A stretch of 64,000 nt of DNA, from the NCBI RefSeq assembly GCF_002865605.1, contig NZ_CP025583.1:786501-850500 (forward strand), read 5' to 3'. Position 1 is the first letter of the stretch. Each line of letters opens with the position of its first letter. The notes under the pieces were generated by a model that made no database searches, had not been told where the DNA came from, and was given only the letters and a program-made list of their open reading frames with translations. A program made the position numbers and the translations under genes. The stretch is from Paracoccus jeotgali (lineage in GTDB: Bacteria > Pseudomonadota > Alphaproteobacteria > Rhodobacterales > Rhodobacteraceae). Positions 19,102 through 27,836 of the stretch are shown here, piece by piece.

Positions 19102-21480
19102 TCAAGCGGTGTAGAGCAGACGCTGCAGCTCGGTGACGGCGCTGCGCAGCTCCTTGCCCCCGCCGAAGCGGGCGGCGATTTCGATGACGTTGCCCCACTC
19201 GTTGAACGGGGGCACTTCCAGGATGTCGGGTAGCTTGAACTGGGCACTGCCATGTTCGGCATACTTTTCAAGCACGGCATCCAAGACCTCGCGGGCATCC
19301 GGCCCGAAGCGGTCCAGAAACTCGTCCTGCTCTCTCAGCAGACGGTCAGCGCGCTCGCGCCGGGTTCGCAGCGGCGCGTTATATGCCAGATGGCAAAGGA
19401 GATCGAACGGATCGGCCTCCGGCTTTCCGACTGCATCAGCCAAGGAGTCTAGGTCGATGCCCTTCTCCTCGAGCCGCTCGACGATTTCCGCCCGGCGTTC
19501 GGGGTCAAGCCAGTCCGTGCGCAGTTCCGACGCATTGGGATAGAGCGTGCGAACCTTGTCGCCGGTGTAATCGGTAAGCTGGCGGCAGGCGAGCTGCCGC
19601 CCATCGGAATCGAGTTCGTACACGAGGTGCCGGACAATCGCTACCTCGCCGCCGTCGACATAGAACTTGCGGGGCCCGTTCTCGCCCTCGTCCCCCAACT
19701 CGACGGGTCCATCCGGGATATCGGGCCCTTCAGGAAGATCGTCCGGATCCGGCGCCACGTCTTCGATCTCGCGCTCTTCCACGATGTCGCCGTCGGCATT
19801 GATGACCGCTTCGTCCTCGCGGACGGGATCGCCGTCAAAGGCGGGATCGGCGAACATGCGCGTCGCGGTTCCAGTGTAGTCGATGATGTTGAAGGCGAGC
19901 TTGCCGTAGTCGGGCCTGAGGCGGGTGCCCCGTCCGATGATCTGCTTGAACTCGGGCATCGAGCCCACGACCCGCGCGAGCACGACATTCTTGCAGGTCG
20001 GGGCGTCCACTCCGGTCGTGAGAAGCTGCGACGTGGTGAGAATGACCGGCGTCTGGGTCTCGACATCCTGAAACTTCGCCCTGTGCGCGCTTCCCACATC
20101 GCCTTCGTCGGACGTCACACGGCAGACGTAGTCGGGATGGTCCTTCACGAGATCGGTGTTCAGGGCGGCGAGCGCCTGCCGCATCTCGAGCGCGTGTTCC
20201 TGGTCGACGCAGAAGACGATGGTCTTGGCGAAGCGGTCGGTCTCGGCCATAAAGCCCGCCAGATGTCTCGCAATGGCCTGCGTTCGTGCACGCAGCGCCA
20301 CGACCCGCTCGAAGTCCCGCGTCGAGTATTCGGCGTCGGGGATCTCGCGACCATAGCGATCAAGTTCACCCCGCGTTGGACGCCAGCCGGCAGCGTCGTA
20401 GTCCGATATGACGCGATGGACGCGATACGGGGCCAGGAAGCCGTCAGCGATGCCCTGCGCGAGGCTGTACTCATAGAGCGGATCGCCGAAATAGTTGTAG
20501 GTGTCGACGTTGTCCTCTCGCCGCGGCGTCGCTGTCATCCCGATCTGGGTTGCGGGCTCGAACCACTCGAGAATTTCCCGCCAGTTGCTGTCGTCGCGCG
20601 CACTGCCGCGATGGCATTCGTCAATGATGATGAGATCGAAGAAGTCGCGCGCATACTCTCGGTAGAGGCCTGGACGGTTCTCGTCACGCGCGATGGACTG
20701 GTAGATCGCGAAATACATGTCGCGGCTCTTGACCGCCACGCCGCCAGCTATCTTGTGACGGGCGTCGCCAAACGGGCTGAAATCCTTTGCCATCGGATCG
20801 TCGACCAGGACGTTGCGATCAGCGAGAAACAGGATCTTCGGGTTCCGGTTCACCCCTTTGGAATTCCAGCGTGCCGACCACAGCTTCCAGCAGATCTGGA
20901 AGGCGACGGCAGTCTTGCCCGCTCCGGTGCACAGTGTGAGCAATGCCCGCTTCCTGCCCTGAAGCGCCGCCTGTACGGCGCGGTTCACGGCGATCTCCTG
21001 ATAGTAGCGAAGCGGTTTGGCTCGGTCTGGAAAGGTGGGCGTCAGCAGCCGTTCGGCCACCTGGTCGTCGACAATGCCCTCGGCACGGCGGAGCCGAGCC
21101 CAGAGGTCATCAGGCGCTGGGAAATCAGCAATGGTTCGCTCGATGCCGGTCGTGTAGTCGAACTCGACGATCTCGATCCCGTTGGTCGAATACGCGAATT
21201 GAAGACCAAGTATTTCGGCATATTCCTTGGCTTGTTGGAGCCCCTCCGCGGCGTGCCGGTAGCGGGATTTGGCCTCAACGACGGCGATCGGGAAATCCGG
21301 ATTATATCGGAGAAGATAGTCTGAACGCTTCTGTTTTCCGCGGCGAGCCTTGCCACCGACAAACACGACCCGGCCGTCGGTGAAAGTCCTCTGCTCGTTT
21401 ATCGCGTGCGGGCGATCATCCCAGCCTGCTTCCTGCAGTTTCGGGACGACGAACTTTCTGCAGGTATCGGCTTCGTTCAT
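19102..21480 (-). CDS. hsdR: Type I restriction-modification endonuclease subunit
   Basis: HsdR, 792 residues from ATG 21480 (an in-frame TTG lies at 21486). The N-terminal PD-(D/E)xK nuclease is visible as SDYLLRYNPDFPIAVVEAKSRYR (about 54-76). The SF2 motor has Walker A CTGAGKT, the DEAD-box variant DECH, motif III TATPRR and QIIGRGTRLRPDYG as motif VI. A C-terminal helical domain contacts the methylase. All key residues are present, so the system looks functional. It heads the operon; its promoter must lie in the 157 bases before the recombinase-module gene. Confidence 0.93.
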   Translation of the reverse strand: MNEADTCRKFVVPKLQEAGWDDRPHAINEQRTFTDGRVVFVGGKARRGKQKRSDYLLRYNPDFPIAVVEAKSRYRHAAEGLQQAKEYAEILGLQFAYSTNGIEIVEFDYTTGIERTIADFPAPDDLWARLRRAEGIVDDQVAERLLTPTFPDRAKPLRYYQEIAVNRAVQAALQGRKRALLTLCTGAGKTAVAFQICWKLWSARWNSKGVNRNPKILFLADRNVLVDDPMAKDFSPFGDARHKIAGGVAVKSRDMYFAIYQSIARDENRPGLYREYARDFFDLIIIDECHRGSARDDSNWREILEWFEPATQIGMTATPRREDNVDTYNYFGDPLYEYSLAQGIADGFLAPYRVHRVISDYDAAGWRPTRGELDRYGREIPDAEYSTRDFERVVALRARTQAIARHLAGFMAETDRFAKTIVFCVDQEHALEMRQALAALNTDLVKDHPDYVCRVTSDEGDVGSAHRAKFQDVETQTPVILTTSQLLTTGVDAPTCKNVVLARVVGSMPEFKQIIGRGTRLRPDYGKLAFNIIDYTGTATRMFADPAFDGDPVREDEAVINADGDIVEEREIEDVAPDPDDLPEGPDIPDGPVELGDEGENGPRKFYVDGGEVAIVRHLVYELDSDGRQLACRQLTDYTGDKVRTLYPNASELRTDWLDPERRAEIVERLEEKGIDLDSLADAVGKPEADPFDLLCHLAYNAPLRTRRERADRLLREQDEFLDRFGPDAREVLDAVLEKYAEHGSAQFKLPDILEVPPFNEWGNVIEIAARFGGGKELRSAVTELQRLLYTA

Positions 21481-21637
21481 GCGCAATCTACTTCGCCCGG
21501 TTTCGACATGCCATCGCGCAGCAAACGGCTTGTCAAAGAACTCGGCTCAGATCAACGCGCAATTCTTTGGTTTGGCAGCTCTTTCGCCTGACAACGGCTC
21601 GGAGAAGCTACAGCGTGGCCGACTGATGCCGCAAGCC

Positions 21638-22033
21638 TTATTCCGTCCCTGGCAGCAAGGACTCGCGCTGCCTCGACCAGTCATCAGGGATCTGCACTCG
21701 CAGCGACTGAAGCGTCAGGCCCGGTGGATGCCGTGCGTCGAGTATCGCCTCGACGAGATCGGGTGCAAGCTGCGTCAGCCGAAGCACGCGCGTGAGGTAG
21801 GAGACAGCGATGCCTTCCTGTGCGGCGAGGTCGGCTACCGTGGCAAAGTCACCGTTGTCGAGCATGCTTTTCCAGCGGAACGCGCGCGCAAGCGCCTTGA
21901 TGAGCGTATCGTCCGGCCTCCCGCGCGCTTGGGTGTCTGAGGGTCGCTGCATCTCCTTGCGCCCGCCGCGCTTCACGATGCGGAATGGCACGTGGATTGT
22001 CACCGTCTCGGGGACCGCCGTCGCGCGGGTCAT
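21638..22033 (-). CDS. Recombinase-associated small protein, HTH-like
   Basis: A 131-residue protein encoded directly behind the serine recombinase, with ATGA overlap at 22030-22033. The middle (about residues 60-95, DNGDFATVADLAAQEGIAVSYLTRVLRLTQLAP) looks like a helix-turn-helix of ParB/KorB type, followed by a conserved HPPGLTLQSL segment. The open frame continues upstream inside the recombinase gene, but the overlapping ATG is the better start. A recombination-directionality or DNA-binding accessory role is possible (inference). Confidence 0.7.
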   Translation of the reverse strand: MTRATAVPETVTIHVPFRIVKRGGRKEMQRPSDTQARGRPDDTLIKALARAFRWKSMLDNGDFATVADLAAQEGIAVSYLTRVLRLTQLAPDLVEAILDARHPPGLTLQSLRVQIPDDWSRQRESLLPGTE

Positions 22034-23355
22034 GCCGCTGCTCCGATGCTGCCGGATAGCATCTCGCGCGCGAGCCCTCCGAGGCCATCCATCCGGAGCC
22101 GGACGTTTAACCCGCCTGTGCCGATGTCGACACGCTCGACCAGCAATGTCACGATGCGTGCCTGCTCGGCAGGGAAGAGTTCGTCCCACAGCGGGTCGAG
22201 CTGCTGCAATGCCGCGCGGGCGTCGGCCTCGGAGACGCCGTCGGCGTGGGCACGTGCCGCCTTCCAAGTCCCCGCAACAATCTCTGGCTGTCGGAACACG
22301 ACACGGAGTTGGTCGATGACCGCGGCCTCGATCTCCCCCGCCGGCACGCGACCGACCGGGCATGATCCGGCCCCGTGCTTCAGGACGGTCTGGCTGACGT
22401 AGTAGCGGTAAAGCCTGTCGCCCTTGCGGGTGTGCGTTGGCGAGAAGGCCGCGCCATCGGGCCCGAACAGCAGCCCCTTCAGCAGCGCGGGTGTGTCGGC
22501 GCGAGTTCGGGCAGCGCGCTTGCGGGGGCTTTCGTGCAGAATGGCGTGGACGCGGTCCCACGTCTCGCGGTCGATGATGGCGTCATGCTCGCCGGGATAG
22601 CTCTCGCCCTTGTGCACCGCCTCGCCGATGTAGGCGCGGTTGCTGAGCATGCGGTAGATGTATTTCTTGTCGATCCGGTTGCCGCGCTGCGTCCGGATGC
22701 CGAGAGTGCCGACCTCCCGCGCAAGCTCCGTGGCGGAGCCGATCTCGACGAACCGGGCGAAGATCCAGCGGACGTGGTCGGCGCGCTCGTCGTCGATGAC
22801 CAGCTTGCGGTTCTCGACGCGATAGCCGTAGGGCGGCACCCCGCCCATCCACATCCCCTTCTTGCGAGAGGCCGCGACCTTGTCGCGGATGCGCTCGGCG
22901 GTAACCTCGCGCTCGAACTGGGCGAACGAGAGCAGGATGTTTAGCGTCAGCCTGCCCATGGAGGTGGTCGTGTTGAAGGACTGCGTCACGGAGACGAATG
23001 TCACGCCGTTCCGGTCGAACACCTCGACCAGCTTGGCGAAATCCGCCAGCGAGCGGCTGAGCCGGTCGATCTTGTAGACGACGACCACGTCGACGAGCCC
23101 GTCCTCGATATCCTCCAGCAGCCGCTTCAATCCGGGGCGCTCCAGCGTCCCGCCCGAGATGCCGCCATCGTCATACTGATCGCGGACCAGCACCCAGCCC
23201 TCGGAGCGCTGGCTGGCGATGTACGCCTCGCAGGCCTCCCTCTGGGCATGGAGGCTGTTGAATTCCTGCTCCAGCCCTTCTTCGGAGGATTTCCGGGTGT
23301 AGACCGCACAGCGCAGCTTGCGGACGACCCTCGATTTTTCGGGCGCCTTCGTCAT
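22030..23355 (-). CDS. Serine site-specific recombinase
   Basis: A 441-residue large serine recombinase. The N-terminal resolvase domain carries the catalytic serine in AVYTRKSSEEG (Ser23), then DDGGISGGTLERPGL and VYKIDRLSRS with the catalytic arginines. A Recombinase domain follows (about 175-290), and a C-terminal region with one Cys-containing segment (GAGSCPVGR). It is the only integrase-like gene in the window and the likely prophage integration enzyme. Start ATG 23355 overlaps the DUF2924 gene (ATGA). The unusual orientation, with the gene reading away from the prophage body, fits an enzyme placed at one attachment end. Confidence 0.9.
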   Translation of the reverse strand: MTKAPEKSRVVRKLRCAVYTRKSSEEGLEQEFNSLHAQREACEAYIASQRSEGWVLVRDQYDDGGISGGTLERPGLKRLLEDIEDGLVDVVVVYKIDRLSRSLADFAKLVEVFDRNGVTFVSVTQSFNTTTSMGRLTLNILLSFAQFEREVTAERIRDKVAASRKKGMWMGGVPPYGYRVENRKLVIDDERADHVRWIFARFVEIGSATELAREVGTLGIRTQRGNRIDKKYIYRMLSNRAYIGEAVHKGESYPGEHDAIIDRETWDRVHAILHESPRKRAARTRADTPALLKGLLFGPDGAAFSPTHTRKGDRLYRYYVSQTVLKHGAGSCPVGRVPAGEIEAAVIDQLRVVFRQPEIVAGTWKAARAHADGVSEADARAALQQLDPLWDELFPAEQARIVTLLVERVDIGTGGLNVRLRMDGLGGLAREMLSGSIGAAA

Positions 23356-23807
23356 GTCCGCCCCCTGTGGTTCTTGAGCCCGAAGAAGACCCAGCCGTTC
23401 CAGCGCGTGCCGGTGATCGCGCGGGCGATCGCGGACAGCGACTTGTACGGCCGCCCCTGCCATTCGAAGCCGTCGGCAGTGACAGTGACGATCTGCTCGA
23501 CACCCTGCCATTCGCGCAACAGCCGCGTGCCGGTGATCGGGCGGTCACGGTCGAGGCGGACACTGCGCTTGGATCGGTCGCCGCCGTCCAGTTCCTCGCC
23601 CAGCCGTTCCAGACGCCGTATCGTTTCGGGCTTCAGCCCGCCATAGGCGAGTTCCTGGATGCGGTAGGCCAGGCGGGACTCGAGGTAGCGGCGGTTGAAG
23701 GGCGGCGGCTCGCTGTCGAACAGGTCGCGCCACTGTTGCTTCAGGTCGGGCGTCGGCGTGGTCTTGAGCGCGGCCAGGCGCGCGGGGATGGGATCGGGCT
23801 TGTTCAT
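23352..23807 (-). CDS. DUF2924 protein
   Basis: A 151-residue basic protein of the DUF2924 family, which is almost always encoded next to large serine recombinases in alphaproteobacterial prophages. Visible signatures are FNRRYLESRLAYRIQELAYGGL, PGTRLLREW-like (here ITGTRLLREWQGVEQIVTV) and YKSLSAIARAITGTRWNGWVFFGL. A DNA-binding accessory function is inferred from the linkage. Start ATG 23807 overlaps the preceding small gene, and the stop overlaps the recombinase start. Confidence 0.88.
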   Translation of the reverse strand: MNKPDPIPARLAALKTTPTPDLKQQWRDLFDSEPPPFNRRYLESRLAYRIQELAYGGLKPETIRRLERLGEELDGGDRSKRSVRLDRDRPITGTRLLREWQGVEQIVTVTADGFEWQGRPYKSLSAIARAITGTRWNGWVFFGLKNHRGRT

Positions 23808-24007
23808 GCATTTCTCCGGTGCGTTGGAGTTGCATGACGGCATTGGTCGGGCGGATAGTGTAGGCAACGTTCTCCAGTATCGTCAGATACTTCGCGGGCC
23901 TCCCGCATCCGCAACCGAACCAGCCCGAGCGCCAGCAGGCCGCACAGCTCGGCGCGGCGCTCGGCGGGCGTCATCTGGTCGGGAGGGAGCGGGTTCGGGC
24001 GTTTCAT
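23804..24007 (-). CDS. Small conserved protein of the recombinase module
   Basis: A 67-residue protein, first in the four-gene recombinase run, with ATGA overlap into DUF2924. An N-terminal MTPAERRAELCGLLALGLVRLR helix is the recognisable part; small proteins with this helix usually accompany DUF2924. The C-terminus is His/Cys-bearing (CLHYPPDQCRHATPTHRR). Function unknown. Confidence 0.7.
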   Translation of the reverse strand: MKRPNPLPPDQMTPAERRAELCGLLALGLVRLRMREAREVSDDTGERCLHYPPDQCRHATPTHRRNA

Positions 24008-24200
24008 GTCTCGGTGGCCATGTTCGGTGGTACTTACCGATCAAAAGCCACTCGGCAGTCAGGAACGGGACATCACCCCATGAACGATCATGTTGGGCGC
24101 TCCTGCCGCTTCAGGTTGCGCTTCGGTCTTGTTTTGTTCGATTGAATCGTCAGACTGGCGTTCCGCAAAGTGTAGTGAGGGCAGCAAGTAGGAGGGCCAG

Positions 24201-26375
24201 GTGGCAAGGGCATTGTTTCGCGGGGCGCCGGAGCTTTCGCGCCTGTTTATTGAATCTCCAATCCAGTTGATCAGCGAATTTCTTTCGCATTCGCAGTTTT
24301 CGGTATTCCTAAGCGATGCAATGGCCGCTGTGCCCGCCCATGCTGAAGATCAAGTCCGTACCGAAAGCATGGCGGAAGCTCTGAAGGCTCTGAAGAGCGA
24401 CAGAATTAACCTGATCGAGATCGAGGCCCGTCGCGTCATGCTGATGACCGACAAGACGCCTGATGCGATGCTGCGTCGGCTTGCCGAAGACCCGCGGTTC
24501 GCTGCGAAGGAAGGGTTGAAGGGGCAGCGCGACGCGGTCGCCAGAAGCCTTTGGGCTTACCTCCATGCCATAGCACTGTTCGAAGCCGCTGAGCGTGCGA
24601 TGCAGGTGCGGGTCTACCGCGAGCACGGAACGCTATACGAGGCGTGGTCAATCGATGCCTCGATTCCCCTCGCCGCCGCGGGGGTCGACCATAATGCGCT
24701 CTCTATGGAAATCGCCGAGCGCCTGCAGCATGACGATGGCTGCAAAGTGGAGGCTGTCGACCTACCCGCCGAAAACGGTGAGAGTCAGGATGTCTTGCTG
24801 GCTGTCACCTTCTTCGGCGCCTATGCAAGCCAGAAAACTGTCCAGCCCGACAAGTCGACGAAGCTGCTCTATTTCCGCCCACCTGATGAAATGCTGCTGG
24901 TCTATTCACATGCCCGGCGACGGATCGAGGTGTGTTCGCGCGACAGGGTGGAACGCAAGATCGTCGCCAATCTGTTCGCCGCGGATACTCTGAAGCACGA
25001 CATTTCGAACAAGCCCCTGACCCAGAAGACTTACAACCTCTCTCGCTTCCGAAACTCGCTCAAGCTGCCGATACCCGATGAAGAAGCACATCGGGTCAAG
25101 AAGGCGGGCGTCATTGAAGTTCAGGTCGCGCTGGGCGACTGGTCTCGGAAGGTGACCCTCAGTGTCGCGCCGGAGGACGACATCGACGCGATTGCGAGGA
25201 GCGTCTTCGGGGCGATCATCCCGAAAGCGGGCGGCGGCTATGTCACGAAGGTCCGCTTCCGGATCGAGCATGTGGACGGGCGCGGGCGAAAGGGTGTCCT
25301 TCAGTTCGACGTCTTCGGAAGGAACAAGTCGAACATCCAGAGCGAACGGGATCCCGCCAAGCGAGAGCTGGGCTACGATCTCCTCGAAGCCTGGGGAGTA
25401 CTGGAACGCATCGGCGACCTTTCGAAGCCGCAGCGCAAGGAGAAGCTTCCGCAGCTGTTGACGCTCTACGACCTCGCGTCCGAGAAGGCGTCCGGCCAGA
25501 ACCTCGATGAACTTGGTGTCGCGGCCGACGAGTTGACCGGCGCCGGTTTCCTGACACGCAAGGGATGGTCGGATGTCATCCTGTTCGAGGACGATGAGCT
25601 TGGCGAAGTCGTTCACAACGTCGAGCGCGACGGCACGAGCGACGAGGCCACGCTGACACTGGTCGAAGGCGGAACGGGGTCGACGGTCCCGGCAGAGGAT
25701 GTCTCCGAGTACGAGATCCGTTTCGATTACCTGCGAGACGCGCTGCGCGACTTGCTCAAGCCGATGGGCCTGAAAGGTCGCGTGCGCGAACTCGCCGATC
25801 ATCTCCATCAGTTGGGTGTCGCAACCATCGGTCTGGCCGAAGCGCCGATCTACCTCGCTCGGGCGGCATCGGTCGACAAAGTGCTCGAGGCGTCCGACCG
25901 CCTCGTCCGGGGTGAAGGCAACCGCATTCGCGGGATCGTCTTCGTGCCGCAGGACGTTCGGTTTCCCTATTTCGGTTGCCATGTCGTCCTGAGCCTCAGG
26001 GATCACGTCGATGCCGATACCGGCATGATCGACGCGGATGCGGTCCGTTCCTCTTATGAGGCTGCGATCGATCCGGCTGCGCGGGGTGCCGCTGTACACT
26101 TCCGCAGGCAAGACGATGGTGCCGCTCAGATCACCGTGCCCGGTCAGGATCCGTGGATCGTCACCGGCGCGAAAAAAGTGAAGCTGTTCGAGCGTCTCTA
26201 CATCGCGCACCGTGATCGGGAAGGCGACGTGAAGCTCGCTGTGCTGAAGAATTACGCCGGGTTTTCCCAGCTCCCTCAGTTGTTTGGCGATGAATGGGGT
26301 GAGGTGAACAACCGGTACCTGTATTCGCCCCGGCATGGCCACTGGGCCCTGTGCGAGGAACCCATCTCCGTTTGA
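24201..26375 (+). CDS. Large protein of unknown function (724 residues)
   Basis: I do not recognise this family. It starts at GTG 24201, six bases after AGGAGG (24190-24195). The first 200 residues are mainly helical, then come mixed alpha/beta segments: a DVLLAVTFFGAY strand, a KLLYFRPPDEMLLVYSHARRRIEV stretch around 220-245, and a C-terminal KVKLFERLYIAHRDREGDVKLAVLKNYAGFSQLPQLFGDEW region. There is no signal peptide, transmembrane helix, P-loop or obvious nuclease triad. The first 150 bases are clearly less GC-rich than the flanks. It lies alone between the recombinase module and the phage early operon, a usual place for cargo genes. A defence, superinfection-exclusion or regulatory role is possible but unproven. 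Confidence 0.75.
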   Translation: MARALFRGAPELSRLFIESPIQLISEFLSHSQFSVFLSDAMAAVPAHAEDQVRTESMAEALKALKSDRINLIEIEARRVMLMTDKTPDAMLRRLAEDPRFAAKEGLKGQRDAVARSLWAYLHAIALFEAAERAMQVRVYREHGTLYEAWSIDASIPLAAAGVDHNALSMEIAERLQHDDGCKVEAVDLPAENGESQDVLLAVTFFGAYASQKTVQPDKSTKLLYFRPPDEMLLVYSHARRRIEVCSRDRVERKIVANLFAADTLKHDISNKPLTQKTYNLSRFRNSLKLPIPDEEAHRVKKAGVIEVQVALGDWSRKVTLSVAPEDDIDAIARSVFGAIIPKAGGGYVTKVRFRIEHVDGRGRKGVLQFDVFGRNKSNIQSERDPAKRELGYDLLEAWGVLERIGDLSKPQRKEKLPQLLTLYDLASEKASGQNLDELGVAADELTGAGFLTRKGWSDVILFEDDELGEVVHNVERDGTSDEATLTLVEGGTGSTVPAEDVSEYEIRFDYLRDALRDLLKPMGLKGRVRELADHLHQLGVATIGLAEAPIYLARAASVDKVLEASDRLVRGEGNRIRGIVFVPQDVRFPYFGCHVVLSLRDHVDADTGMIDADAVRSSYEAAIDPAARGAAVHFRRQDDGAAQITVPGQDPWIVTGAKKVKLFERLYIAHRDREGDVKLAVLKNYAGFSQLPQLFGDEWGEVNNRYLYSPRHGHWALCEEPISV

Positions 26376-26420
26376 TCTCCCTTTGGGGGGTCTGACCATC
26401 TCCGATTCGGGCCGTCACTA

Positions 26421-26450
26421 GGGGTGCTCACTCAGTCAGAGGAGCACCCC
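26421..26450 (+). promoter_or_regulatory. Hairpin covering the ribosome binding site of the Com-like gene
   Basis: Perfect 9-bp inverted repeat GGGGTGCTC (26421-26429) and GAGCACCCC (26442-26450), 12-base loop, ending one base before ATG 26452. The Shine-Dalgarno AGAGGAG (26438-26444) is partly in the 3' arm, so folding would hide it. A translational switch or an operator are the two readings. Confidence 0.6.
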
Positions 26451-26451
26451 G

Positions 26452-26697
26452 ATGCCGACTCCCTTCCCCTCGCGCCAGGCAGCCCAGACGAGCTGGACCG
26501 GCGCCGCGAAGACCAAGCCCACCACCCTCAACTCGGAATGGCGCTGCACGCGCTGTGACAAGCTGCTCGGCGTCTGCCAGGACTGCCGCATGCACCTGCG
26601 CTTCGCGCGGGGGCACGAGTATCTCGTGGGCTTCCCGGTGCAGGCCACCTGCCGCGGCTGCGGCACGCTGAACCACGCGACCGCGCCCGCGCGCTGA
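26452..26697 (+). CDS. Com-like zinc-ribbon protein
   Basis: An 81-residue protein with cysteine pairs CTRC (32-35), CQDC (42-45) and CRGC (68-71). The WRCTRCDKLLG start and CRGCGTLNH end resemble the phage Mu Com protein, a zinc-finger RNA-binding regulator that opens the mom leader. It has an additional central pair compared with Mu Com. A 9-bp hairpin abuts its own start codon, which would fit autoregulation (inference). First gene of the phage early block. Confidence 0.6.
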   Translation: MPTPFPSRQAAQTSWTGAAKTKPTTLNSEWRCTRCDKLLGVCQDCRMHLRFARGHEYLVGFPVQATCRGCGTLNHATAPAR

Positions 26698-26767
26698 CGC
26701 GCGCATTCACCCAACCCCCTGAAATCGCAGAGACGCGCGACGTCCTGACCTGGCCACGAGAAGGCGC

Positions 26768-26796
26768 CGGACGCCTGGCCGCAAGGCAGGCGTCCG
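26768..26796 (+). promoter_or_regulatory. Hairpin abutting the sigma-like gene
   Basis: A 10-bp perfect inverted repeat (26768-26777 with 26787-26796), loop of 9 bases with AAGG at 26783-26786, ending exactly at ATG 26797. Same layout as the hairpin before the Com-like gene, although the stem sequence differs. Confidence 0.55.
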
Positions 26797-27519
26797 ATGT
26801 CTATCGCGTGGCACGAGATCCGTGATCACCTCATGCATTCTTCTTCCAACCTTCACTTCCAGCGCAGTTTCGACGCCGTCCGGCGTGAACAGGCCGCCCT
26901 CGCGCCGTTCCGGGATCCGGCGGCCCTGCTGGACGGGCTGCATCGCAAGACCGGCGATCCGGCCCGGAAGAACGTGATCCTCTCCGCGCTCGTCAGGGCG
27001 GCGCAGGGCGACGGCCTCGTGTCCGACTGCGCGCTGACTATGCTATTGCTGGCGCTCTGGCCCGGCCTCGACGCCATCCGGCGCCGGTCGATCTGGCGCC
27101 GGCTCGGCACCGCCGACGAGGTCGCGTCCGACGTTCTGGCGCGCACCACCGAGGCAGTCCGCAGCCTCGACCTCGGGCGCGTCAACTGGATCGCGGCCAC
27201 GGTGCTGCGCAACGTGGAGCGCGACATGATCCGCGCCCGCCAGCGCGACCAGGCGCGCGAACATCTCGCCGACGGCGCCGACCCCGACGAGGTGGCGGAC
27301 AGCGGTGACAGCGGGATCGGCGCGGCCGGGTACGCACGGCTGAACGGCACCGTGCGGAAGTTGCTCGGCGATGACGCCCTGCTGGTGATCCGCGTGGCGA
27401 TCGAGGGTTTCTCGCAAGCCGAGGTCGCCGTGGAACTGGGCCTGACCGAGGCCGCCGCCCGCAAGCGCTACCAGCGCGCCATGCGCCGGCTGCACGACGC
27501 CCTCGAGGAAATCCCCTGA
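26797..27519 (+). CDS. Sigma-70-like (region 2/region 4) phage protein
   Basis: A 240-residue protein. The C-terminus (about 185-235: NGTVRKLLGDDALLVIRVAIEGFSQAEVAVELGLTEAAARKRYQRAMRRLHDAL) is a sigma region 4 helix-turn-helix of the ECF kind. The middle (about 95-150) with RLGTADEVASDVLARTTEAVRSLD and WIAATVLRNVERDMIRARQR resembles region 2. It could redirect host RNA polymerase to phage promoters or be a regulator derived from such a factor. ATG 26797 has no standard ribosome site; the only AAGG is in the loop of the abutting hairpin. An alternative ATG is at 26833. Confidence 0.7.
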   Translation: MSIAWHEIRDHLMHSSSNLHFQRSFDAVRREQAALAPFRDPAALLDGLHRKTGDPARKNVILSALVRAAQGDGLVSDCALTMLLLALWPGLDAIRRRSIWRRLGTADEVASDVLARTTEAVRSLDLGRVNWIAATVLRNVERDMIRARQRDQAREHLADGADPDEVADSGDSGIGAAGYARLNGTVRKLLGDDALLVIRVAIEGFSQAEVAVELGLTEAAARKRYQRAMRRLHDALEEIP

Positions 27520-27524
27520 ACCGA

Positions 27525-27557
27525 TGTCCCGATCCGGTCCCGCCGGTGGCTTTTCCC
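27525..27557 (+). repeat. Intergenic repeat, copy A (terminator-like)
   Basis: TGTCCCGATCCGGTC, a short GC hairpin and GGCTTTTC, 5 bases after the sigma-like gene stop. Nearly the same sequence recurs at 29029. The hairpin plus TTTT suggests a weak terminator or attenuator between transcription units. Confidence 0.5.
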
Positions 27558-27603
27558 ATTCGAGCGCCCCGAGCGCCTTCCCTCCAACCGAAAGCAGACA
27601 CGC

Positions 27604-27798
27604 ATGAACCGCACTGCCGATCTGTCGCTCGAGGATTTCAGGCGTCTTCCGGGGCTCTATCGCCGCTGGGAGCTGACCGAGGTCTGCGAGCCCAACCGTA
27701 ACTATCAGATCGAGGACGCCGGCGCCCATGCCGACGGGACGCCGCTCTTGGCGATCTACGTCGCCGAGCCCGCGCCCGACGTCCGCGAGGCCGCGTGA
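27604..27798 (+). CDS. Small phage protein of unknown function
   Basis: A 64-residue soluble protein with the conserved-looking segment LPGLYRRWELTEVCEPNRNYQIEDAGAH. No motif or family recognised. It overlaps or abuts the next gene at 27795-27798. Position at the head of the replication operon suggests an early function. Confidence 0.6.
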   Translation: MNRTADLSLEDFRRLPGLYRRWELTEVCEPNRNYQIEDAGAHADGTPLLAIYVAEPAPDVREAA

Positions 27799-27836
27799 TG
27801 CGCCTCCTCGATCACATCATCCCACGGAGAACCGCC

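Noticed and set aside
22034..22561. Longer form of the HTH-like recombinase-associated protein
   Set aside because: The extension lies inside the recombinase gene in another frame, is Arg-rich and lacks features. The ATGA-overlapping start at 22033 is the normal coupled start.
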